A DNA stretch of 64,000 nt from Planotetraspora silvatica (GCF_016863315.1 NZ_BOOQ01000010.1:168997-232996); one strand, 5' to 3'. Numbered from the stretch's first letter, positions 7,486-16,403 are shown. Numbers and translations are program-made. Notes: generated by a model from the sequence alone, not told the origin.

Positions 7486-8703
7486 ATGAGGTTCCCCACT
7501 GCGCGCCGAGCAGTGCGGTCGCTCGTCGCCGCCGCCGTGATCACTGCGGGCCTGGTTGCGGGCAATGCCGGCGCCCACGCAGAGGACGACCCTCGGGTCG
7601 AGCAGGTCCGGCAGGTGATAGCCGCGCTGAAGCCGCTGGTGAAGCAGCCGGTGTGCGACCAGGTTCCGGAGCCGGATCGTTGGGTCGACGCGGGAATCCC
7701 GGACAAGGGCTCCGCCAATGTGTTGATCTCGGCGCATCGGGGAGCCAACACGCTCGCTCCCGAGAACACCTTGAAGTCGTATGAGTACGCGTTCGCGTAC
7801 GGGGTCGACATGGTCGAGGTCGACGTCCAGCAGACCAAGGACGGGCGCTTCGTCGCGCTGCACGACTCCACGGTCGACCGCACGACCAACGGCACCGGCA
7901 ACATCGCGGACCTGACCTACGACGAGGTGCGCGCCCTCAACGCCGCCGACTACGAGCCCTGGAAGGGCGGCGAGTACGACCCGGCGCAGATCGCCTCGCT
8001 GGAAGAGATCCTCGCCCTCGCCCAGCGGGTCGGCCGCGGCGTCGAACTCGACGTCAAGGGGTCGGTGACCGAGGAAGGCAAGCTCGCCGAGTTGGTGGGC
8101 AAGTACGGTCTCATCGAAAAGTCGATCTGGAATTCGGGCGACCCGCGGATCCTGGTCGCCGAGCCCGGCGCCCGGATCATCTACAACCGTGACTCGTGGG
8201 AGCCTGGCTTCTTGATCTACGAGATCGGGCAGGTCGCCAAGGTCTACGGTTCCACCCTGGCCGAGTACTCGCCTGAGTCCATCGCCGCGGCCCATGACGC
8301 GTGCGCAGTCGTCATGCCGCACGCCTACGACGCCGGGGCCGAGCAGGAAGTGGCCCAGTTCCAGCTCGCTCGTTCGATGGGCGCCGACGGAGTCCAGACC
8401 AACCAGCCCGCCCTCATCGTGGCCGCGGCGGGGGAGGCGGTCCACTCCCGGCTCGTCGTCCACCGTCAGCAGAAGGCGCATGGCGACGACGTGTGCCTGG
8501 TCAACGCCGAGAACGGCCTGGGCTTCCCCGGCAAGACGGTGCACCTGGTCAAGGGCAAAGGCAAGAAGTCGATCAACCTGACCACCGGTCATGACGGCTG
8601 CGTGACCGTGCCAGGCGTGAACTGGCGTGGTTCGTCGGTGTCGTTCGCCGGCGACGGCGCCGTACACGCTTCCACTGCGCGGCTCGTGCCCAGCAAGGGC
8701 TGA
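7486..8703 (+). CDS. Secreted glycerophosphodiester phosphodiesterase
   Basis: Hydrolyses glycerophosphodiesters to glycerol-3-phosphate and an alcohol outside the membrane. The 405-aa precursor begins with a Sec-type signal (MRFPTARRAVRSLVAAAVI, then AGNAGAHAE as cleavage region). The GDPD core contains the catalytic HRGAN...PENT motif, EVDVQQTKDG and LHDSTVDRTTNG (metal-binding E/D and the second His). The last 90 or so residues after the TIM barrel form a separate small domain with two Cys, perhaps an Ig-like or wall-binding module. ATG 7486 is chosen at the signal peptide; the open frame upstream lacks a signal. A strong hairpin follows the stop. Confidence 0.92.
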   Translation: MRFPTARRAVRSLVAAAVITAGLVAGNAGAHAEDDPRVEQVRQVIAALKPLVKQPVCDQVPEPDRWVDAGIPDKGSANVLISAHRGANTLAPENTLKSYEYAFAYGVDMVEVDVQQTKDGRFVALHDSTVDRTTNGTGNIADLTYDEVRALNAADYEPWKGGEYDPAQIASLEEILALAQRVGRGVELDVKGSVTEEGKLAELVGKYGLIEKSIWNSGDPRILVAEPGARIIYNRDSWEPGFLIYEIGQVAKVYGSTLAEYSPESIAAAHDACAVVMPHAYDAGAEQEVAQFQLARSMGADGVQTNQPALIVAAAGEAVHSRLVVHRQQKAHGDDVCLVNAENGLGFPGKTVHLVKGKGKKSINLTTGHDGCVTVPGVNWRGSSVSFAGDGAVHASTARLVPSKG

Positions 8704-8716
8704 GTCAATCTTGAGA

Positions 8717-8753
8717 GCGGGGTGTGTTCACCGGCATGGTGCGCACGCCCCGC
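8717..8753 (+). terminator. Hairpin terminator after GDPD gene
   Basis: GCGGGGTGTG (8717-8726) pairs with CACGCCCCGC (8744-8753): ten pairs with one G-U, 17-base loop, 14 bp after the stop codon. There is no U-run beyond a short TTCTT, as is common in actinobacteria. Confidence 0.6.
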
Positions 8754-8911
8754 CGTTCTTCGGCGTGGGCCCTGGACGCAAATCTCGAGATCCGATACGG
8801 GTGCCACTGCGGTAAGCGGCGGGACCTTTCTGCCAGGAGATCTTGTCTCCTCGTGGCATGATCGCCCTCCGTCTTGATTGGTCGTCGCGGTCTCGGCGGC
8901 GCCAGCGTCAA

Positions 8912-8987
8912 ACGAAGTGACACCTTGTGTGCTCTCGCCCGCAAGGCTTGATGTCGCATCGTGTTCATGTAAAAGCACGAAGTGACA
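8912..8987. repeat. Pair of 11-bp direct repeats upstream of the toxin-antitoxin operon
   Basis: ACGAAGTGACA occurs at 8912-8922 and again at 8977-8987, 65 bp apart (about six helical turns), both upstream of the HigBA-like operon. The spacing would place two bound proteins on one helix face. A weak TTGATG (8948) and TAAAAG (8970) pair with a 16-bp gap lies between them as a promoter candidate. No protein is known to bind; this is positional inference. Confidence 0.4.
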
Positions 8988-8993
8988 GAGTTT

Positions 8994-9021
8994 CAGCTCA
9001 TAGCATCAACGCTATGAGCTG
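8994..9021. promoter_or_regulatory. Perfect 11-bp inverted repeat covering the toxin start codon
   Basis: CAGCTCATAGC (8994-9004), a 6-base spacer and GCTATGAGCTG (9011-9021) are exact inverted arms, and the right arm contains the toxin ATG (9014). As DNA it fits an operator for the XRE antitoxin; as RNA the same hairpin would bury the start codon. No Shine-Dalgarno is visible in front of the ATG. Confidence 0.7.
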
Positions 9022-9370
9022 GGGTACCGTGGAACTGGAACCAGAGGTCCGGAAGTGGCTTGAAGATCTACCTGCGGAGGCGTTCGCGAGGGCGGCCTTC
9101 TACGTTGATCTGCTGGCTGCGGAGGGCCCTTTGCTGGGTGAGCCGCATACGAAGCAGCTTGACGGCAAGCTCCGAGAACTGCGGTTTCACCTCGACGAGT
9201 TCGCTGTACGTATCACCTACTGGATTGCAACGGGCCGCAGGATCGTGCTCTTGACGGTGTTCCACAAGACGCGGCCACGCGAGGACCGTGAGGTCGAACG
9301 GGCTCGGCGAGCTATGCGTCGCTGTGTCGAACTGGCGCACACCGTCGATGGGGAAGAAGAGGCGATATGA
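9014..9370 (+). CDS. HigB/RelE-superfamily toxin (phage-derived Gp49-like)
   Basis: A 118-aa likely mRNA interferase. The core ELRFHLDEFAVRITYWIATGRRIVLL, then VFHKTRPREDREVERARRAMRR, is the standard Gp49/HigB-like C-terminus with basic catalytic residues, preceded by an N-terminal helix pair (VRKWLEDLPAEAFARAAFYV). The antitoxin gene overlaps the stop by 4 bases (ATGA), giving the toxin-first order typical of HigBA. ATG 9014 is chosen because family members begin near this point and the operator palindrome spans it. Expression should be repressed by the toxin-antitoxin complex on that palindrome. Confidence 0.88.
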   Translation: MSWGTVELEPEVRKWLEDLPAEAFARAAFYVDLLAAEGPLLGEPHTKQLDGKLRELRFHLDEFAVRITYWIATGRRIVLLTVFHKTRPREDREVERARRAMRRCVELAHTVDGEEEAI

Positions 9371-9666
9371 GCGAGCAGGAGAGCTGGCGAGAGCTCAGGG
9401 ATCGCCGGTTGACCGAGCCGGGTGCGGTTGAGGCCTATGAGGCGACGCGTCTCGCCTACGAACTGGGCAAGACGGTTCGGGCGATGCGTGAAGGGCGAGG
9501 CTGGAGTCAGAACGACCTGGCACGCAAGACCGGCATGACGCAGTCGGCGGTGGCGCGGTTCGAGGCCGGCGGGACGATCCCCACGTTGCCGGTTCTGGAA
9601 CGCCTGGCACGCGCCTTGGACGCGGATGTCGAGGTCCGTCTGACACCACGGGCTCCTGCCGCTTGA
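9367..9666 (+). CDS. HigA-like antitoxin, XRE-type HTH
   Basis: A 99-aa antidote and autorepressor for the preceding toxin. The HTH spans about residues 37-90, with RAMREGRGWSQNDLARKTGM, QSAVARFEAG as recognition helix and PTLPVLERLARALDADVEV behind it. The N-terminal 35 residues (EAYEATRLAYELGKTVR) are the usual toxin-binding helix. Translation is coupled through the ATGA overlap. It should bind the inverted repeat at 8994-9021. Confidence 0.9.
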   Translation: MSEQESWRELRDRRLTEPGAVEAYEATRLAYELGKTVRAMREGRGWSQNDLARKTGMTQSAVARFEAGGTIPTLPVLERLARALDADVEVRLTPRAPAA

Positions 9667-9777
9667 GCTGAGCCGGCCCGAGCTCATGCGTTCGCCGAAT
9701 GAGGACTACGGCAAGGCAAGATCGTCCTAACCGCTCCCTAGATCCTGTCGACGCTGGTCTGCTCAGCCGACGGCGCT

Positions 9778-10620
9778 CTAGGGCAGAGGTGAGCCTGGTG
9801 AGACCGCGCGCAGCGAGTACAGGATGGGCAGGTGGGAGTCGCCGAAGGGGAGGCGGTACAGGCCGTCCTCGCCCTGCTTGAGGATGCTGCGAGGGTCGAG
9901 GTCTGTCGCGATGTGTTCGCCCAGGTGCTTGATCGTGAGGCCCGCGTCGGCGGCCGCGGTCACGATCTCACCGAGCGAGTGCGGATACTGGATCGTTTCC
10001 TGCGCCGGCATCGTGCGGCCGGGCTCGGCGTATGTCCCGGTGACCATCTCGCGCTGAGATTCCCCACCGCCGTACGGCCAGTCGGCGATCAGCGGATCGA
10101 CGGCGGCCACCGTTTGAAAGGCCGGATGCATGTCCACCAGGACAAGGCTTCCGCCCGGCTTCAGCGCCATCGCCGCACTCCGCATCCAGGCGTCGACGTC
10201 GGCGATCCAACAGAGGACTCCGTAGGTGGCGACCACCAGGTCGAAGCCGTGCGCCAGGTTCGAGGGCAATCGCTGGGTGTCGGCCTCGATGAAAGTGGCC
10301 GCAAGACTGGCCCGCTCCGCCAGCAGACGCGCTCGCTCGACCGCCACAGGGGAGAAGTCGACGCCGGTTACCCGGGCTCCCATGCGAGCCCAGTTCAGGG
10401 TGTCCATTCCGAAATGGCACTGCAGGTGAAGCAGATCCTTGCCGGCCACGTCGCCCGCCAGTTCACGTTCGAGCGTGTATAGCGTCTGGCGCCCATCGAG
10501 GAACGACTCGACATCGTAAAACCGGTCAGTGGCCGTCGAGCCATGGATACGGGCACGTACGTCCCAAAGTGCACGATTCAGCGCGAGCCCGTCTTCGTCG
10601 CTCGGCGTGGTCTCGGGCAT
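9778..10620 (-). CDS. Class I SAM-dependent methyltransferase
   Basis: A 280-aa methyltransferase. The SAM-binding motif is divergent (DLLHLQCHFGMDTLNWARMGARVTGVDFS), the form seen in the UbiE/Methyltransf_25-type subgroup with LQCHFG in place of EIGCGxG. Later motifs FDLVVATYGVLCWI and LKPGGSLVLVDMHP complete the fold. The substrate is unknown. ATG 10620 is preferred over the one at 10638 because the residues between do not look conserved. It is a single gene with no operon partner. Confidence 0.85.
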   Translation of the reverse strand: MPETTPSDEDGLALNRALWDVRARIHGSTATDRFYDVESFLDGRQTLYTLERELAGDVAGKDLLHLQCHFGMDTLNWARMGARVTGVDFSPVAVERARLLAERASLAATFIEADTQRLPSNLAHGFDLVVATYGVLCWIADVDAWMRSAAMALKPGGSLVLVDMHPAFQTVAAVDPLIADWPYGGGESQREMVTGTYAEPGRTMPAQETIQYPHSLGEIVTAAADAGLTIKHLGEHIATDLDPRSILKQGEDGLYRLPFGDSHLPILYSLRAVSPGSPLP

Positions 10621-10685
10621 GCGCCAAGAATGGCACACAGCCTCGCCTCTACGGCATCGCGATCTTTCCGGGGCCGAGGGGATCG

Positions 10686-11540
10686 TTAGAGGAGGGCGAA
10701 CCGCTCGGCGAACGCGGACATCTCATCGCGTTGCAGATCCGGTTCGGCGGTGGTGGGACTCACGACGACGCGGGTCACGCCTTGCGCGGCGAATGTCGCG
10801 ACTTGTTCGACGGTCATGCCGATCGACCCCCAGCGCGTGTACTCGAGTGCCTCCGGGCTACGGCCGGCTTCGGCGGCGGTCGATCGGGCGAGTTCGATCT
10901 GGACGGCGCGCTCGTCCTGGTCAAGCGCACCGCCGGGAAAGTAGCCGTCGCCGCGCCGCCCGGCTCGGCGTGCGGCCGCCCGGCTCGATCCGCCGATGTG
11001 GATCGGCAGGTGAGTGACCCCGTACGGCTTGGGGAAGCTGGACAGATTGTCGAAGGAGAAGAACTCCCCGTCGAAGCCGACGCCGTCCTCGCCGCCGGCC
11101 CAGAGCAGTCGCATCACGTCGATCGCCTCGTCGGCGCGGCGGCCGCGGGTGCTGAAGTCGACGCCCACCGCTCGGGCCTGACCCGGCAGCATGCCAAGCC
11201 CCACGGTCAGCAGCCGCATCCGCCCTTTGGACAGCACGTCGATGGTGGCCAGGCGCTTGGCGAGGATGACCGGGTGGTGGTACGGCAGCAGCAGCACGCC
11301 CGTTCCGAGCAGGATCCGCTGTGTGGCCGCGGCGACGAAGCTCAAGCAGTCGAGCGGATCGGCGTACGGAAGTGACGGCGGGATCTCATGGGCCCCGAAC
11401 ATCGCGCCGGGATACAGCACGATGTGCTCCGGCAGGTACAGGGACTCGAAGCCGCAGTCCTCGGCGTGCCGCGCGAAGGCCGTGATCCTGTCGGGGTCCA
11501 CGCCGTAGAAGGCCGTGTTGTAGCTGATCGCGAACTTCAT
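10686..11540 (-). CDS. LLM-class F420-dependent oxidoreductase
   Basis: A 284-aa luciferase-like TIM-barrel enzyme. Evidence is the N-terminal FARHAEDCGFESLYLPEH, the barrel segment TQRILLGTGVLLLPYHHPVILAKRLATID with a non-prolyl-cis-peptide region, GRMRLLTVGLGML and PIHIGGSSRAAARRAGRRGDGYFP. This fits the probable-F420-dependent group TIGR03619. Hydride transfer through deazaflavin F420 is the family activity; the substrate cannot be inferred. Start ATG 11540. A divergent ATPase gene lies 217 bp away. Confidence 0.88.
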   Translation of the reverse strand: MKFAISYNTAFYGVDPDRITAFARHAEDCGFESLYLPEHIVLYPGAMFGAHEIPPSLPYADPLDCLSFVAAATQRILLGTGVLLLPYHHPVILAKRLATIDVLSKGRMRLLTVGLGMLPGQARAVGVDFSTRGRRADEAIDVMRLLWAGGEDGVGFDGEFFSFDNLSSFPKPYGVTHLPIHIGGSSRAAARRAGRRGDGYFPGGALDQDERAVQIELARSTAAEAGRSPEALEYTRWGSIGMTVEQVATFAAQGVTRVVVSPTTAEPDLQRDEMSAFAERFALL

Positions 11541-11757
11541 GTGGTTCCTTCGGTGAGCCGATGCGACGCCTGCGCAGTCGTGGGCCGGCGCGGCCGATCG
11601 TGGCCATGTCACGTCGCCCCACCGGTCTGCCGTGGCCCAGGCTAGAACCTTGTCGTTGGCGTCAAGGCAACCGGGAACCGGTCGATCGAGGTGCGCCCAC
11701 GACCTACTCGTCCCCGCCGCTCACGTCGGCACGAATGGCGACGGATACGCTGCGCAC

Positions 11758-14121
11758 GTGACCCTGATCGGCCGTCGCAGCGTTCTAGCTGCGGTGGAAC
11801 AGCTGCTCGACCGGGCCGCGGCCGGGATCGGCGGACACCTCGTCGTCACGGGGCCACCCGGTTCCGGCAAGACGGCGCTGACCGGCGCCGCCGCGGAACT
11901 GGCCCGCGCCCGTGGGATGCCGGTGGTCCGTGCGGCGGGGACGGGCCTCGACTCCGGTCTGCTGATCTGGGATCGATTGCTGGGCGATCTCGAAGCGGAC
12001 GGACCTCCGCCCGGCGACGGGCCCCGAGACCTCGATCGCGTCGCCAGGATGACCGTCCGCGGCGGACCGCGCCTCCTCCTGGTCGACGACGTCGACCGGG
12101 CCGGTCCGGCGGCCGTGGAATTCCTTGCTCTGCTCGCCTCCCGCCTCGGGGCCGGCGCGACCGTGCTGCTCGCGACGGCGGAGGATCCCCTCGGGCTGAC
12201 GCCGGAGATTCGCCTGCGCGGCCTGACGGAGCCGGAACTCGCCATGCTGACCGCGGACCTGCCCGCCGAGGCGGTCCACGCGGTGTGGCTGGCATCGTGC
12301 GGACTGCCAGGAGCCGCCATCGATCTCGTCGGTGAGCTGGCCGGTCTCGACGCCTCCGCCGATGCGGTGATCCACCTGGCGCTGACGACGCCGTCGCGGG
12401 CGGAGTTCCTCGACCTCGATGTCGGTCTGATCCGCCTGCTGGAGGCCGCGGCGGGGCGCCCGCTGCCTCCCCCGACCCGGGCGCGGGTGCTGGCCAGGCT
12501 CGCCCGTGAACTGCTGGGCGACCCGTCGGCCGGGGCACGCCGGCGCGAGCTGATCGATGAGGCGGTCACCTTGGCCCGGACGACAGGCAGCCCCGGCACG
12601 ATCGCCGAAGTCCTCGACTGCCGGCTGCACGCCCTGTGGGATCCGGCCGCCGCCCATGAACGCCTGACCACCGCATCGGAGATCGTCGAGCAGGCTCGAC
12701 GGGCGGGCGACGCCGTGGCCGAGCGGCGCGGACTGTTCTGGCGCTTCATCGCCCTGACGGAGCTGGGTGAGCTGGGAGACGCCGAGGCCGCGCTCACGGC
12801 TTACGCCCGGGCCGGTGAGCTGGCCGGCGACGCCGAAGCGGCGGTGGTGGTGCTGGCGCGCCAGGCGATGCTGGCGACGGTTCGCGGACGGTTCGACGTG
12901 GCGGCGGCGCTCGCGGCCGAGGTCGCCGCGCGTGGCCGGCGGGCGGGGATCACCGACACCGACCGCCTGGCCGGGTCGCTGCGCGGATCACTTGCCGCGA
13001 TGCGGGGCGAGTTCGCGTCGCTCGTGGACCCCTGGCAGGACCTCGCCCGGCGGTTGCCCGGCCACTTCTTCGAGGCGACCGCTGCAAGGACCCTGGCCGA
13101 GTCCGGTCGCGACGTCGAGGCGGGTCTCGAGCTGGAACGGCTGCTGCCGGCCGTGCTCGCCGGGTCCGGGCCGCGCTGGCTGGGAGTAGTGGCCGACCTG
13201 GCGATCGTGGCGTCGCGGGTCGGGGAACCGGCGGACGCGCAGGCCTTGTACGACGCGCTGCTTCCCTACCGGGGGCGTCTGGTCGTCTGGGGCGGCGCCA
13301 ACACGATCACCGGGCCGGTGGACGACTACCTGGGCCGGTTGGCCGCCCGGTTGGGCCGGCTCGACCAAGCGGTGTCCCACCTGGATGGCGCGGCGGCGCT
13401 GGAGCAACGGATCGGAGCCCTGCCCTGGCTCGCGTACACCCTGGCCGCCCGAGGCCGCGCCCTGTCCGCACGTGACGGTGCGGGAGACAGGCCCCGAGCC
13501 GGCGACGATCTCGGCCGGGCCCGTTCGATCGCGGAGCGTCTCGGCATGGCGGGGGTTCTCGCCGCGCTCGCCCCGCCTGCCGACGAGTGGCGGCTGAGCC
13601 GCGACGGCGACGACTGGCGTCTCGACGCAGGCGCGGAAACGGTCCGGCTACGCGACGGGCGTGGGCTGGGGTACCTGCGGGCGCTGCTGGCCGCGCCCGG
13701 GCAGGAGATCGCCGCGCTGGATCTCGTGGCGGGAGGCGCGGGCCTGCGGGTGCCCGACGGTGACCCGGTTCTCGACGAGGTCGCCCGCACGTCCTACCGG
13801 CGCAGACTGGCGGCGCTCGACGAGCAGTTCGACGCGGCCGACCGGACCGGCGACGCCGAACGGGCGGCTGCCGTCCAGGAGGAACGGACCGCCCTGCTGG
13901 CCGAACTGCGGCGGGCCAGTGGTCTCGGTGGCCGGCCGCGAGTACAGGTCGGCGAAGCCGAACGGGCCCGTGTCAATGCGACCCGTGCGTTGTGGGCGAC
14001 CGTCAAACGGGTGGAGTCGGCCGCGCCGCTGGCGGGGGCTCATCTTCGGGCGTCTCTGCACACCGGCAGGCTCTTCCGGTATCAACCGGCCCCGGGCGGC
14101 CCGGCCCGCTGGAACGTGTGA
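11758..14121 (+). CDS. MalT/LuxR-like AAA ATPase regulator without a LuxR HTH
   Basis: A 787-aa cytoplasmic protein. The N-terminal P-loop NTPase has Walker A GPPGSGKTALTG and Walker B RLLLVDDVDRAG, followed by a long helical-repeat (TPR-like) middle region. The C-terminus carries a distinct module beginning VRLRDGRGLGYLRALLAAPG and ending in LRASLHTGRLFRYQP, common to actinobacterial ATPases of this type. It probably takes the place of the LuxR DNA-binding domain, which is absent. GTG 11758 is chosen because VTLIGRRSVLAAVEQLL is the family start; the frame is open upstream to 11632. The ligand and role are unknown, probably signal-responsive regulation. Confidence 0.75.
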   Translation: MTLIGRRSVLAAVEQLLDRAAAGIGGHLVVTGPPGSGKTALTGAAAELARARGMPVVRAAGTGLDSGLLIWDRLLGDLEADGPPPGDGPRDLDRVARMTVRGGPRLLLVDDVDRAGPAAVEFLALLASRLGAGATVLLATAEDPLGLTPEIRLRGLTEPELAMLTADLPAEAVHAVWLASCGLPGAAIDLVGELAGLDASADAVIHLALTTPSRAEFLDLDVGLIRLLEAAAGRPLPPPTRARVLARLARELLGDPSAGARRRELIDEAVTLARTTGSPGTIAEVLDCRLHALWDPAAAHERLTTASEIVEQARRAGDAVAERRGLFWRFIALTELGELGDAEAALTAYARAGELAGDAEAAVVVLARQAMLATVRGRFDVAAALAAEVAARGRRAGITDTDRLAGSLRGSLAAMRGEFASLVDPWQDLARRLPGHFFEATAARTLAESGRDVEAGLELERLLPAVLAGSGPRWLGVVADLAIVASRVGEPADAQALYDALLPYRGRLVVWGGANTITGPVDDYLGRLAARLGRLDQAVSHLDGAAALEQRIGALPWLAYTLAARGRALSARDGAGDRPRAGDDLGRARSIAERLGMAGVLAALAPPADEWRLSRDGDDWRLDAGAETVRLRDGRGLGYLRALLAAPGQEIAALDLVAGGAGLRVPDGDPVLDEVARTSYRRRLAALDEQFDAADRTGDAERAAAVQEERTALLAELRRASGLGGRPRVQVGEAERARVNATRALWATVKRVESAAPLAGAHLRASLHTGRLFRYQPAPGGPARWNV

Positions 14122-14193
14122 CCCGCACCACGTACAGGTTGTGCACTCCGGAGTTACGCCTCCTCGGTGAAGCCTCGGGGACGGGAGACGGAC

Positions 14194-15009
14194 ATGCGTG
14201 ACACACATCGGGTCCACTTCGGTGATCTTGCCGCCGACAGCCACGGCACAGCCGATGATCGGCCGCCACTGGTCTTCCTGCACGGCCTCTCCTATGACCG
14301 GCGCCAGTGGGGGCCGGCTCTGAACGCGTTGGCGACCGCCGACCCGGACCGGCGGGTGCTGGCCTTCGACCTGCCCGGGCACGGGGACTCGGCGCGGCGC
14401 GTCTCCTACGACCTCGACGAGGTCGTCGAGGTCCTGCACCAGGCGGTGACCGACGCCGGACTCGACGCGCCGATCGTCGTAGGACACTCACTCGGCGGCG
14501 TGCTGGCGACGATCTACGCCGCGACGTACCCGGCCAGAGGCGTCGTCAATGTGGATCAGCCGTTGCTGGTGGGCGGCTTCGGGGAGGTGCTGCGCCGGGC
14601 CGAGCCGGTGCTGCGGAGCCCGGCCTATGCGGAGGTCTGGGACTCCATGCTTGCCGGGATGCACATCGAACTGCTGCCACCGACCGCGCAGGAACTCGTC
14701 CGTACGGCCACGACCCCCCGGCAGGACCTTCTCCTCGGCTACTGGCACGAGGTCATGGTCACGCCCGCGGAGGACCTCGCTGAACGCCGGACGCGCGACC
14801 TGGAGACCATCCGCTCACGCGGCGTCGCGTACCACCACGTGACCGGGAACGAGCCGAATCCGATGTACCGGCGTTGGCTGGAGTCGGCTCTGCCCGACGT
14901 CACCATCACCGTCCTCCCCGGTAGCGGCCACTTCCCGCACCTGGCCCATCCGGTCGAATTCGCCGAGATCCTCGCCGGAGGTCAGCCTGCGGACAATGCC
15001 TCGAAGTAG
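14194..15009 (+). CDS. Alpha/beta-fold hydrolase
   Basis: A 271-aa hydrolase. The oxyanion region is LVFLHGLSYDRRQW, the nucleophile elbow is VVGHSLGG and the catalytic His lies in GSGHFPHL. Trp, Met and Tyr residues in the cap suggest a hydrophobic substrate. ATG 14194 is preferred because GGGAG sits 7 bases upstream; an earlier in-frame ATG at 14167 lacks one. The 3' end overlaps the convergent SRPBCC gene by 28 bases. The substrate could be an ester, lactone or haloalkane; there is no evidence to choose. Confidence 0.87.
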   Translation: MRDTHRVHFGDLAADSHGTADDRPPLVFLHGLSYDRRQWGPALNALATADPDRRVLAFDLPGHGDSARRVSYDLDEVVEVLHQAVTDAGLDAPIVVGHSLGGVLATIYAATYPARGVVNVDQPLLVGGFGEVLRRAEPVLRSPAYAEVWDSMLAGMHIELLPPTAQELVRTATTPRQDLLLGYWHEVMVTPAEDLAERRTRDLETIRSRGVAYHHVTGNEPNPMYRRWLESALPDVTITVLPGSGHFPHLAHPVEFAEILAGGQPADNASK

Positions 15010-15479
15010 CCCTTCATCGAGGGGTAGTAGTCCGTGAAGTCGGGCCGGGGCGAACCTTCGCGCGCGGCCACGAACATGTCGAGGTAGTACTCCCAGCCGG
15101 CGCCGATCTCTCCGATGCCGTCCTCGCCGACGAGGTGGTGCACGAACCGCAGTTCGGTCGCACCGTCCGCCTCGGACAAAGACAACTCCACTTTCCAGGC
15201 CCCGAACTCGTCGGTCGTCGACAGGGCGAGGCGTCGCGGCGGGTCGCAGGCGTCGATCCGCATCTCACACCACGGCGCCTGCTCCTCATACGTCATCTGC
15301 ACCTTGATCGTCCGGCCTGGCGCGGCCTCGCCCTCCCAGGGGCCGAACCAGCGGGCGGTGCGGTCGGGTTCGGTGAGACTGGCCCACACATCCTCGGCGG
15401 GCGCGCGGAAGGTACGAGTGAGGATCAGATCGCTTCCGGCGCCGGTGCGGAGCAATCGGCCGGTGGGCGTGAGGCTCAT
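14982..15479 (-). CDS. SRPBCC (AHSA1-like) domain protein
   Basis: A 165-aa START/Bet v1-like protein with a hydrophobic ligand cavity. Hallmarks are LTRTFRAPAEDVWASLTEPDRTARWFGPWEGE near the N-terminus and LVGEDGIGEIGAGWEYYLDMFVAA near the end. It is co-transcribed with the ArsR gene through an ATGA overlap, a frequent pairing in which the SRPBCC protein is the regulated product. The true function of this group is not established. A second such pair occurs at 29466-30321. Confidence 0.88.
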   Translation of the reverse strand: MSLTPTGRLLRTGAGSDLILTRTFRAPAEDVWASLTEPDRTARWFGPWEGEAAPGRTIKVQMTYEEQAPWCEMRIDACDPPRRLALSTTDEFGAWKVELSLSEADGATELRFVHHLVGEDGIGEIGAGWEYYLDMFVAAREGSPRPDFTDYYPSMKGYFEALSAG

Positions 15480-15838
15480 GCGGTGTTCTCCCTTCCCCGG
15501 TCCGCGACGCCGCGCTCCCGGCGTTCGCGGCGGGTTCTATAGACCTCTGTCTCGAGTGCGTCGAGATGGTGTTCCCAACCGGAGGGACGGGCGAACAGCG
15601 CGAGCCACTCGGCGAGTTCGGTGAACCGCCCGGTGTCGAGCACGTAGAACCGCCGGCGGCCGACGAGTTCGTCGTGAACCAGCCCGCTCTCCCTGAGCAC
15701 GCGCAGATGCCTGCTCACGGCAGGCCTGCTGACCGCGAAACGCTCGGCGATCTCCCCCGCGGAGAGCCGTTCCTCCCGGAGCATCAGCAGGATCTCTCGC
15801 CGCACGGGGTCGGCGATCGCTCCTGCCACCTCGTCCAC
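15476..15838 (-). CDS. ArsR-family transcriptional regulator
   Basis: A 120-aa winged-helix repressor: AIADPVRREILLMLREERLSAGEIAERFAVSRPAVSRHLRVLRESGLV is the canonical ArsR HTH, followed by the wing GRRRFYVL. No CxC metal site is present, so this is the non-metal, SRPBCC-linked subgroup. The ATG lies only just downstream of AACCTGTCGGTTAC (about 15849-15862), which contains an inverted AACC...GGTT and is a candidate operator. It probably represses its own two-gene operon. Confidence 0.9.
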   Translation of the reverse strand: MDEVAGAIADPVRREILLMLREERLSAGEIAERFAVSRPAVSRHLRVLRESGLVHDELVGRRRFYVLDTGRFTELAEWLALFARPSGWEHHLDALETEVYRTRRERRERGVADRGRENTA

Positions 15839-15899
15839 CCATGAAGCGTAACCTGTCGGTTACGCGTCCGCGAGGTTTCGGCGGGAAACGCGGCCGCGG

Positions 15900-16403
15900 C
15901 TAGGCGCCGGTGGTGCCGTCGACCAGTTCCCGCACGACGTCGAGATGTCCGTTGTGCCGTGCGATCTCTTCGATCAGATGGAGCAGGATCCAGCGCAGAT
16001 TCGGATGCCGGCCGTCCCCGATCGGACGCTTGGCCGGAGCCTCGAGGTCGTGTTCGGTCACAAGTTGCCGGTAGCGGGCGCTCTGGGCCTCGTACTCCGC
16101 CAGCAGATCCGCGAGAGGGATGTCGACCGCGATGCGCATCTCCCGGTCGGGATCCTCGTCCGTCCACGGCCCTTCGTTCTCCGCGCCGAGGAACATCACC
16201 TCGAACCAGTAGTACTCGACCCAGCGGAGATGGTTGATGAGTCCGCACAAGGTCATCAAGGGTGAGCCGGGCAGCGGGGCCCTGCGCGCGTCCTCCGGCG
16301 AGACGCCGTCGCATTTCATGCGGGCGGTGTCCCGGACGTAGGCGAGAAAGGTGGTGAGCGAGGCGCGCTCATCCCAGGTCGGGGGTGTATCGGTTCGTGT
16401 CAT
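15900..16403 (-). CDS. DinB-family protein (DUF664)
   Basis: A 167-aa four-helix-bundle protein. The metal-binding His residues appear in GLINHLRWVEYYWFE and in LLHLIEEIARHNGHLDVVREL, the DUF664/DinB pattern. Some family members are mycothiol-dependent transferases or hydrolases; this one is most like the uncharacterised DUF664 group common in actinomycetes. Start ATG 16403, single gene. Confidence 0.88.
   Translation of the reverse strand: MTRTDTPPTWDERASLTTFLAYVRDTARMKCDGVSPEDARRAPLPGSPLMTLCGLINHLRWVEYYWFEVMFLGAENEGPWTDEDPDREMRIAVDIPLADLLAEYEAQSARYRQLVTEHDLEAPAKRPIGDGRHPNLRWILLHLIEEIARHNGHLDVVRELVDGTTGA

Noticed and set aside
9014..9666. Prophage or integrative element boundary
   Set aside because: The toxin belongs to a phage-named family, but no integrase, att duplication or other phage gene lies nearby.
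11758..14121. Standard LuxR (LAL) regulator
   Set aside because: The C-terminus lacks a LuxR HTH and has another conserved module, so it was not called LuxR.
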